Assembly (NCBI GenBank): GCA_964596065.1 | Contig: CAZQSM010000045.1 | Location: forward strand, 1 to 18,988 | Origin: SZUA-254 sp964596065 | Lineage (GTDB): Bacteria; Bacteroidota; Ignavibacteria; UBA10030; SZUA-254 | DNA length: 18,988 nucleotides | Direction: 5' to 3' | Shown here: positions 7,994 through 13,792 of the stretch, piece after piece | Layout of the letters: each line of letters starts with the position of its first letter | How positions within the stretch are numbered: the stretch's first letter is position 1 | The notes under the pieces: generated by a model | What the model saw: the letters and a program-made list of their open reading frames with translations, nothing else | What the model was told of the DNA's origin: nothing | Database searches by the model: none | Translations under genes and position numbers: made by a program

Positions 7994-8328
7994 AATTCAG
8001 GTCTCTCGAGGAGCTTCGCCGGCTGCTGCCGGATTCTGACACGGGCGCGCCGGCGCCTGCCGGATCGACGCGCGCCGCCACGCGCGGGCACGACGGGAAA
8101 GGGAGGAGCGTCCGCGTCGTGCTCGACAGGAAGGGACGCAAGGGGAAGACGGTGACCCTGGTGACCGGCCTGCAGCACAATCCGGGAACGATGCTGGAGA
8201 TCGCGCGGCTCCTCAAGGAACGGTGCGGTACCGGGGGGACGGTGAAGGAGGGGAACATCGAGCTTCAGGGGGACCAGCGGGAGCGGGCGGGAATGGAGCT
8301 GGAACGGATGAATTACATCGTGAAATGA
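7990..8328 (+). CDS. SUI1/eIF1-family translation factor (YciH-like)
   Basis: A 112-residue cytoplasmic protein. Residues about 40-110 are a SUI1 domain: VRVVLDRKGRKGKTVTLVTG, then the helix around HNPGTMLEIARLLKERCG, then the conserved GTGGTVKEGNIELQGD strand-loop. Bacterial members (YciH) are thought to affect the fidelity of start-site selection on the ribosome, like eukaryotic eIF1. The N-terminal 39 residues are a short, basic, low-complexity lead-in. The GTG start overlaps the stop of the upstream Asp-box gene by four bases (GTGA), so translation is coupled; GGAGG lies 13 bases upstream inside that gene. Identification is strong; the exact cellular role in this phylum is not established. 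Confidence 0.92.
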   Translation: MKFRSLEELRRLLPDSDTGAPAPAGSTRAATRGHDGKGRSVRVVLDRKGRKGKTVTLVTGLQHNPGTMLEIARLLKERCGTGGTVKEGNIELQGDQRERAGMELERMNYIVK

Positions 8329-8364
8329 GATTGAGAATCTCCCGTTGAGGGAAGCGGCCTTCCC
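8327..8364 (+). terminator. Two consecutive hairpins after the SUI1 gene
   Basis: GAGATT-GAG-AATCTC (8327-8341, starting inside the stop codon) is a 6-bp stem with a 3-base loop. GGGAAG-CGGC-CTTCCC (8349-8364) is a second 6-bp stem with a 4-base loop. They sit where the operon should end, but no U-tract follows, so intrinsic termination is unproven. Confidence 0.35.
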
Positions 8365-8409
8365 CGGCGTCTCCGGACCGTGTACATGTTCGAAGGACTC
8401 CGGGCCTCC

Positions 8410-8437
8410 TTGATTCTTTTCCGAAATTTCGTATCAT
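8410..8437 (+). promoter_or_regulatory. Predicted promoter of the A1 gene (TTGATT-16-TATCAT)
   Basis: TTGATT (8410-8415), 16 bases, TATCAT (8432-8437), in an AT-rich patch of the 200-base gap before A1. The predicted transcript starts near 8444, leaving about 46 bases before the leader mini-ORF and about 85 before the A1 ATG. Confidence 0.4.
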
Positions 8438-8474
8438 TTCACAGCTCGTCCAATTCCGAAAACTATCATCATAT

Positions 8475-8488
8475 CGCCTGGGGAGGCG
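8475..8488 (+). promoter_or_regulatory. Small hairpin holding the Shine-Dalgarno of the A1 leader ORF
   Basis: CGCCT-GGGG-AGGCG forms a 5-bp, nearly all-GC stem with a GGGG loop. The strongest Shine-Dalgarno in this part of the window (GGGGAGG, 8480-8486) lies partly in the loop and partly in the 3' arm, two bases before an ATG at 8490. In RNA the hairpin could mask ribosome access, suggesting translational control. Confidence 0.4.
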
Positions 8489-8489
8489 T

Positions 8490-8513
8490 ATGCAGTTAAA
8501 AATTTCACACTGA
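8490..8513 (+). CDS. Possible 7-codon leader peptide upstream of A1
   Basis: ATG at 8490 has a strong Shine-Dalgarno (GGGGAGG) and encodes MQLKISH followed by TGA at 8511-8513. It is in the same frame as A1, whose ATG at 8529 lies 15 bases after this stop and has no Shine-Dalgarno of its own. This may be a leader peptide that delivers ribosomes to A1 by re-initiation. Alternatively the true A1 start was here and the TGA is a mutation or sequence error. Nothing similar precedes the A2 gene. Confidence 0.35.
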   Translation: MQLKISH

Positions 8514-8528
8514 CCGGTTCCCGTAGCC

Positions 8529-9539
8529 ATGCTGCCACTGCGGGAACTGCTCCATTCGATGACCTCCGGCCGGCCCCCCGAGCCGGTTGTCGATGAATTT
8601 GTCGCTTTTTGCAGGAAGACCGCGACCATCCTTCTCAGGAAGAAAATCGCCGTCAGCAGGCTGAACCTCAGCCACGTCTCCCTCTCCGTCGACGATCTCG
8701 CGCTTGACTGTGTGGCGGATCTTTTTTCGCGCAACGAACAGGGCAATTTCACCCAGCTGCAGGTCTATATGCGGGGGATTGATCCGGAACGAATGACGGA
8801 GGCCGAACTGACCGCGCATCTGCGCCGCCTGGTGTTCGCCAAGGTCAACCAGGGGATCTTCAGGGTGTACCACGAAATCGACCCGTCCCTCAGCAGGATC
8901 ATCCGGAACATCAAGCTGTCGGTCAACGCCCTCGAGAACTTCACCACGATCAACCGGTTCGGCGAGACCTACCTGGTGCCGTCGGCGACTGACCCTCTTG
9001 AACACCTCCCGCTCATCGAACCCGTCATGATCAGGGAAGAGCTGGGGCGCCTGGCCGGGAAAAACGCCACCATCCCGGAGCTCCTCGCCTACCTCTCGCG
9101 CTGCCTGCAGGAACAGGCGGAGTACAGCCGGATGGTGTCGATCGTCCAGGTGGCGCTCATCATCAGGAGCTTGTATTCGAACGGGCCGCCGGACGAGGAA
9201 GCCACGACGAATTCCGACGGGGCTGTTTCCGTCCTCGACGCCGCCGACATCATCCGGGCGGCGTGCCTCTGGGTGAAGGTCCGCGCGACGAAGAAGTATG
9301 TGGATTCCGGGAAGGTCGCCGCGCCGGTGTTCGGTCACTACTTTTCAGTCATTGAAGCGGCGCTGTTGCAATCCATCACGGAGAAGGAGGCCGACGACGC
9401 CGGCTACTTCGCCGAATTGTCCAAACTCGTCCCGGAACTCACGCCGGAAGAATACCGGGCCCGGCATAAATCGAGGCTCGAATATCTCGGCCGGATCGCC
9501 CGCCGCCGCGCATTGACAGAGCTGAAACGGCTGTTTTGA
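8529..9539 (+). CDS. A1: uncharacterised sigma-like regulatory protein, first copy of the A/B module
   Basis: A 336-residue soluble protein, mostly helical by composition, with no signal peptide or membrane segment. I do not recognise the family. It is a clear paralogue of A2 at 11138: in residues 94-132 (A1) against 101-139 (A2), 22 of 39 positions are identical, centred on LTAHLR-LVF, IFR and IRN-KL. The stretch VDDLALDCVADLFSR (about 54-68) followed by the LTAHLRRLVF helix is reminiscent of sigma-70 region 2 (the ..DLVQEVFLRL..WL..IARN pattern), but no canonical region 4 helix-turn-helix is visible. The C-terminal EEYRARHKSRLEYLGRIAR (about 308-326) is also shared with A2. It is followed after 46 bases by B1, a membrane protein with a zinc anti-sigma motif, which is the main reason to suspect a transcription-factor role. 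Alternatives: a non-sigma partner protein regulated by membrane tethering. Confidence 0.7.
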   Translation: MLPLRELLHSMTSGRPPEPVVDEFVAFCRKTATILLRKKIAVSRLNLSHVSLSVDDLALDCVADLFSRNEQGNFTQLQVYMRGIDPERMTEAELTAHLRRLVFAKVNQGIFRVYHEIDPSLSRIIRNIKLSVNALENFTTINRFGETYLVPSATDPLEHLPLIEPVMIREELGRLAGKNATIPELLAYLSRCLQEQAEYSRMVSIVQVALIIRSLYSNGPPDEEATTNSDGAVSVLDAADIIRAACLWVKVRATKKYVDSGKVAAPVFGHYFSVIEAALLQSITEKEADDAGYFAELSKLVPELTPEEYRARHKSRLEYLGRIARRRALTELKRLF

Positions 9540-9585
9540 GCACCGGAATTCAGCCCGACTCCACGACCGACACGATATTATTACA

Positions 9586-11025
9586 GTGACACACCCCGAC
9601 GAACATACGCTGGAGCTCTACGTCCTGAACGCCGATTCGGTCGCCGATCGGCGGGCCGAAATCGAGGAGCATTGCGTGACGTGCGCCGGCTGCAGGTCCC
9701 TCATCTCTGAAATTTCCTCGTTTTATGGCGAGCTGGACCGGGAACTTCAGCGGCCGGAGCCCCTCCCGGATATTTCCGCGGGACGCCATCTCGTCAAACG
9801 GAACCCCGGCCTCGCCCTCTGGGAGGAACGGCTGGCCGCGGGTCCGTGGACGGGATGGGGGACACCCGTGCAGAAACTGCGATACTACATCCGGAGGCAT
9901 CCCATCGCTGCTGCCGGCTCAAGCTTCGCGTTGGCCGCCGTTACCGGGATCGGCCTGCTGATGGGGTACGGGGACGCGTCGGGGGACGTCAATCCCGCAT
10001 ATGTCGAGCTCAATACGATCAACGGCCATTTCGAGGTCTACAATCAGGGCAACGAGAAACTCTGGAGCAGGCTGCTCGATGACCCGAAATCCAATCTGGG
10101 AGACCTGAACGTCCGTGAGAGGCCACGGTACCAGGTTGTGGATCTCGACGGTGACGGACACAGGGAAGTGCTGACCACGTTGAACCTCCGGGGTGAACCG
10201 ACGATACCGCAGGCCGGATTGCACGTCTTTAACGGGTTGGGGGACCGTTACGACGTGCTGGTCGACCGCCGGGTCGGATTCAGGGGAACGCGGTATGAAT
10301 TGCCCGTCCGGATCGAAGGCGGGAGCATGGTCATCCTCGACACGTCGGTGCGGACGAACCCGGAATTGTACCTGACGATGAAGAACGACCGTTCCCCGAA
10401 TGCGGTCGTCAGGATGAACAGCCGGGGTGAAGTGCTGGGGGAATACTGGCATCACGGCCAGTTCAACGCGGCCTATGTCTCTGACATCAACGGGGACGGA
10501 CGGCCCGAGCTGGTCCTGTGCGGTTTCAACGATGTGGACGATGACTCACAACCGGCAAGCCCCGTCATCATCATCGTCGATCCCCGCAAGATCGCCGGCA
10601 AACGGGAATCGTCTGTCACCAGGGGATACGGATACGGGAAATCCGACGCGGAATTGTATTACATACGCCTGCCGCTGACCGAGATGAACGCGATCACGGC
10701 CGTCGGCGCCGGGGTCAGCCGGATGGTCGTGCAGGACGACCGGCTGGTGTTCCTCTGGAGACTCGTGGATCACGCCGGGATAAGTTACGACATGGAATTC
10801 GTCTTTTCCGCCTCGCTGCAACCGCTCCGGGTCATCTCCACCACCCACACAACCCAATTCTACGAACGTGAGTTCGCCGCCGGGAGGTCCACGACGCGGA
10901 TGAATCCGGGATATCTCGAAACCATAAGGTCCCGGGTCAGGTTCTGGGACGGCAGGGAGTGGAGGAACGAAGTGGTGGATGTCTGCGGGACCAGGGCGCG
11001 GATCAGCCGTCAGGAATCGCGTTAA
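9586..11025 (+). CDS. B1: membrane protein with zinc anti-sigma motif and FG-GAP-like extracytoplasmic domain
   Basis: The 479-residue protein starts with GTG and has no evident Shine-Dalgarno. N-terminal cytoplasmic part: a zf-HC2/ZAS-type domain with H29-x3-C33-x2-C36 (HCVTCAGC), preceded by the typical LELYVLN..E..H lead. A linker (about 50-105) follows, then one transmembrane segment (about 106-128), then a conserved juxtamembrane DVNP shared with B2. The remaining 350 residues should lie outside the cytoplasmic membrane and contain two FG-GAP/VCBS-like calcium-binding motifs, D186-LDGDG-HRE and D300-INGDG-RPE, each inside a strand-rich repeat. Zinc anti-sigma factors bind and restrain a cognate sigma factor until a signal arrives; by analogy B1 may tether or inhibit A1. 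What the outer domain senses is unknown. Topology follows from the positions of the motif and helix and is inference. Confidence 0.78.
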   Translation: MTHPDEHTLELYVLNADSVADRRAEIEEHCVTCAGCRSLISEISSFYGELDRELQRPEPLPDISAGRHLVKRNPGLALWEERLAAGPWTGWGTPVQKLRYYIRRHPIAAAGSSFALAAVTGIGLLMGYGDASGDVNPAYVELNTINGHFEVYNQGNEKLWSRLLDDPKSNLGDLNVRERPRYQVVDLDGDGHREVLTTLNLRGEPTIPQAGLHVFNGLGDRYDVLVDRRVGFRGTRYELPVRIEGGSMVILDTSVRTNPELYLTMKNDRSPNAVVRMNSRGEVLGEYWHHGQFNAAYVSDINGDGRPELVLCGFNDVDDDSQPASPVIIIVDPRKIAGKRESSVTRGYGYGKSDAELYYIRLPLTEMNAITAVGAGVSRMVVQDDRLVFLWRLVDHAGISYDMEFVFSASLQPLRVISTTHTTQFYEREFAAGRSTTRMNPGYLETIRSRVRFWDGREWRNEVVDVCGTRARISRQESR

Positions 11026-11079
11026 TCCGCTCACGCGGGTCCCGGTGTCCAGACGGAAACGCCATCCCGCCAACAGCGC

Positions 11080-11108
11080 TTGACTTCTTTCTGAACCCTG
11101 CCTACCTT
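11080..11108 (+). promoter_or_regulatory. Predicted promoter of the A2 gene (TTGACT-17-TACCTT)
   Basis: TTGACT (11080-11085), 17 bases, TACCTT (11103-11108), in the 112-base gap between B1 and A2. A transcript starting near 11115 would have a leader of about 23 bases to the TTG start at 11138. The second A/B pair therefore probably has its own transcription start. Nothing else is recognisable in this gap. Confidence 0.55.
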
Positions 11109-11137
11109 ACCGTATTGCCTTCCTTCAGGGCCCGGGT

Positions 11138-12205
11138 TTGAATTTCCACCTGAAATATCCGTTGTGCGATCTCGTGGACCGCGCCATCGCGGGCGACTAC
11201 ACGCGCGACCAGCTCGGTGAGCTGCATAAACTGGTCTACATACTCGCCCGGGGATACGTCCGGATGCGCTCCCGCAACGGCCAGCTTCCGCTCCGGCTCC
11301 TTGGGTTGTGCGAGGCCGACGTCGTCCACGACTGCATCGCCGAAATATTCACCCGCAACGGTACCGGTGAGCTCGTCGAGATCTCCCGCTACTTCTCCTA
11401 CCGCCGCGTGACGCCCGGGACGATCCCCGGGGAGAAGCTCACGGCGCATCTGCGTAATCTGGTGTTTACCGTCGCCGGCGACAACATCTTCAGGATGCTC
11501 AACGAGGCGGACCCCGCGCTCGGGAAGGTCATCCGCAACCTGAAGCTGGCGGTGCAGAAATCCGACGACTGGACGATGGAAACGCGCTTCGAGGACAAGG
11601 TACTCGTGCTCCGCTGCCACGACGGCGCTTCCCACCGGGACGGGGTCGGTCCGGCGCACCGGCTTCAGGTGCCGCCAGAGGACCATCACATCGAACCCGT
11701 GGTGTATGAAGCCATCGCTCGCCATCGTGAAATTCCCGCGTTGATGAGCTGTCTGGCGGACAAGCTGAGGAACTCTGAACGCGTCTGCCAACCCATCCCG
11801 ATCATTTCCCTCGCCGTGATGATCAAACAGGGGTATGAACGTCACCGCGTGGCCGATGACGCCCCTGAGGCAACGGAATCGGGGATGGACCAGGGGGAGC
11901 TTGCGGTCGTCATCGGGGAGTGTTGCGACGCCGTGGACCGTTCGATGAGAAACAAATACGTGGGGAGGGGGAGGGTCAACGACGAAATATTCACCAACTA
12001 CATCGCCGCCCTCCGGCAGTACTACGTGTCCGGCCTGGCCCTCGGCGGCGATCCGCATCCCGCGGGGAGGGTGACCCATTTTGACAGCCTTCAAGCAGTC
12101 CTGCCCTCACTGTCGAGGGAAGAATATTCGCGGAATCACCGCACAGTCTTCGAGTATCTGGCAAGGCAGGTCAAGGCCTGCCTTCGGAATTCCCTTTCAC
12201 CGTAG
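11138..12205 (+). CDS. A2: uncharacterised sigma-like regulatory protein, second copy of the A/B module
   Basis: A 355-residue soluble protein and paralogue of A1. The N-terminal half resembles sigma-70 region 2 a little more clearly than A1 does: LHKLVYILARGYVR (about 29-42), then EADVVHDCIAEIFTR (about 59-73), then LTAHLRNLVF (101-110) with IFRMLNEADP and VIRNLKLAV. The middle (about 140-250) is divergent. The blocks KYVGRGRV (273-280; A1 KYVDSGKV) and REEYSRNHRTVFEYLARQ (about 327-344; A1 EEYRARHKSRLEYLGR) are shared with A1. No standard region 4 is seen, so calling it a sigma factor is inference from weak similarity plus the adjacent zinc anti-sigma-like B2. The start is TTG at 11138, with a modest AGGG about ten bases upstream and a promoter-like element just before it. 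The stop is 23 bases before B2. Confidence 0.72.
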   Translation: MNFHLKYPLCDLVDRAIAGDYTRDQLGELHKLVYILARGYVRMRSRNGQLPLRLLGLCEADVVHDCIAEIFTRNGTGELVEISRYFSYRRVTPGTIPGEKLTAHLRNLVFTVAGDNIFRMLNEADPALGKVIRNLKLAVQKSDDWTMETRFEDKVLVLRCHDGASHRDGVGPAHRLQVPPEDHHIEPVVYEAIARHREIPALMSCLADKLRNSERVCQPIPIISLAVMIKQGYERHRVADDAPEATESGMDQGELAVVIGECCDAVDRSMRNKYVGRGRVNDEIFTNYIAALRQYYVSGLALGGDPHPAGRVTHFDSLQAVLPSLSREEYSRNHRTVFEYLARQVKACLRNSLSP

Positions 12206-12228
12206 TCCATATTCGTACCAGGGGGCCC

Positions 12229-13695
12229 TTGACGCAGACCGATAACACCGACGGACATCCCGGCGAGCAATCGCTGGAATTATTTGTGCTTGATTCCGAT
12301 TCGCTCGGGGGGGTCGACAAGGCCGCCCTGACCCGCCACCTCGAACAGTGCGCGGGCTGCCGGGAGCTGGCGGGCCGGATCGCGGAGTTCTACCGTGAGC
12401 TGGAGTCCGAACTTGGAAACATCGACGGAAGCCTCCCCATCCCGTCGCCCGACGACCTTCCGCTCAAAGTCCGACAGTCGATGGCGTATCGGCGCCCCGA
12501 TCGGCCGGCCATTCACGAGGTCGAGACCCGCCTCCCGTTCCGGGTCGCCAGGTGGGTCACGAGGCACCCGGTGGCCGCGACGGCTGGATCAGTGCTCGCC
12601 TTCGGAGGACTGGCGGCGTTTCTCCTGTGGGTCCGCCCCGGGACGGATCGCCCGGTCGAGGATGTCAATCCTGTCCAGCTCGATATGCGGGGCCTGACGA
12701 TGCTCGTCAAGAACCGGTCGGGCCAGACCGTGGGATCGATCCCGGGCGACGACGGACTCGCGTACGAATACGCCAACGACCGCGAAAGGTTTTTGGCCGA
12801 CCACCGGTTCATCGACGTCACGGGAGATGGTAACGCCGAACTCCTCCGGGTCAGGCGGCAAACGGCGAACAATCGATCGAAATATTTTGTGGAATGTCAC
12901 ACATTCAACCCACAGGAGGTCCTCTGGGTCAGTGAAATATCGCGGGAACTCGATTTTCCGATGCGACCGGACGGAAATTCTCCCAAGTATGAGGTTCAGC
13001 GATTCGAGGTGGGGAATTATGACGGGGAGGGGGGCCCCGAGGCGTTGCTCCTGCTCTCGAGCGGGTCGTTTCCTTCGGAAATCCTGAAACTCGATGGCCT
13101 CACCGGAGACGAATTAAGCCATTCCATCCACGTCGGCGGGTTGGCGGAGATGCAGATTCAGGACCTCGACGGTGATTCCTTGAAGGAGATCATCGTGGGG
13201 GGGACGAACAATTCCTTCAACGAGGCCGCCCTCGTCGTCATCGACCCCCGCCGGGTGCGGGGCCAATTGCTCTACACGGGGGATTACGCGCTGGCGGACC
13301 CGACCCCCGCGAACGAACGCGCCTATGTCCGGATACCCAGGACCATCGTGGGCCGTTCCGATCCGACCAGCCGGCGGAGCGCCGTCAAGGAGATCATCCA
13401 CAACGACCGGGACAATACGCTCAGGGTGGAAATCGTGGACAATCCCAACCGCCCCTCCGGACCGTCCGATTTCTACGTCACGTTCAACCCGGACCTCTCG
13501 ATAAAAATGATCGAGACGGGAGACGGATACAACAGTTACGCCGATTCGCTGGTGTCGGTCGGCCTGCTCAGGGTAAAACCCGACCGGGAGTATTTCGAGA
13601 GCTATAAAAAACAGATCTTCTGGTGGAACGGGCAAGCGTGGGTGAACCGGCCGGCGTGGAACGGGAATCCCGGCGGTCCGCGCGCCTCTTCGTGA
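12229..13695 (+). CDS. B2: membrane protein with zinc anti-sigma motif and FG-GAP-like extracytoplasmic domain
   Basis: A 488-residue paralogue of B1. The cytoplasmic N-terminus has QSLELFVLDSDSL followed by H37-x3-C41-x2-C44 (HLEQCAGC), the zinc anti-sigma signature. One transmembrane segment lies at about 114-135, followed by the same DVNP juxtamembrane motif as B1 (145-148). The extracytoplasmic part has three FG-GAP/VCBS-like motifs: D196-VTGDG-NAE, a degenerate NYDGEG (263-268), and D312-LDGDS-LKE. A phrase like VVIDPRRVRG is also shared with B1 (IIVDPRKIAG). The start is TTG at 12229 with AGGGGG a few bases upstream; the 23-base gap to A2 implies co-transcription. It probably restrains A2 at the membrane and responds to an external cue; the ligand is unknown. 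Sequence divergence between B1 and B2 outside the motifs suggests the two copies sense different things or are old duplicates. Confidence 0.78.
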   Translation: MTQTDNTDGHPGEQSLELFVLDSDSLGGVDKAALTRHLEQCAGCRELAGRIAEFYRELESELGNIDGSLPIPSPDDLPLKVRQSMAYRRPDRPAIHEVETRLPFRVARWVTRHPVAATAGSVLAFGGLAAFLLWVRPGTDRPVEDVNPVQLDMRGLTMLVKNRSGQTVGSIPGDDGLAYEYANDRERFLADHRFIDVTGDGNAELLRVRRQTANNRSKYFVECHTFNPQEVLWVSEISRELDFPMRPDGNSPKYEVQRFEVGNYDGEGGPEALLLLSSGSFPSEILKLDGLTGDELSHSIHVGGLAEMQIQDLDGDSLKEIIVGGTNNSFNEAALVVIDPRRVRGQLLYTGDYALADPTPANERAYVRIPRTIVGRSDPTSRRSAVKEIIHNDRDNTLRVEIVDNPNRPSGPSDFYVTFNPDLSIKMIETGDGYNSYADSLVSVGLLRVKPDREYFESYKKQIFWWNGQAWVNRPAWNGNPGGPRASS

Positions 13696-13696
13696 C

Positions 13697-13725
13697 TTGC
13701 GAAATCCCCCCTTTTTCCGTACCTA
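13697..13725 (+). promoter_or_regulatory. Predicted promoter of the second Asp-box gene (TTGCGA-17-TACCTA)
   Basis: TTGCGA (13697-13702), 17 bases, TACCTA (13720-13725), immediately after the B2 stop. The transcript would start near 13732 with a leader of about 61 bases. The TACCT -10 core is shared with the A2 promoter and with none of the other promoters proposed in this window. Confidence 0.4.
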
Positions 13726-13792
13726 TCGTCATCAGAACGACCACGCCCGGGTGTAATCCGGCGCCCCCATCACGATCAGAGGAACGCGACCA

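Noticed and set aside
8511..8513. TGA in the A1 leader as a selenocysteine or recoded codon
   Set aside because: No selenocysteine-type insertion structure was recognised, and the codon is only the eighth of the frame; a leader-peptide stop, mutation or sequence error is simpler.
8529..12205. Calling A1 and A2 ordinary ECF sigma factors
   Set aside because: They are about twice ECF length, lack a visible region 4 helix-turn-helix, and the region 2 resemblance is only suggestive by eye.
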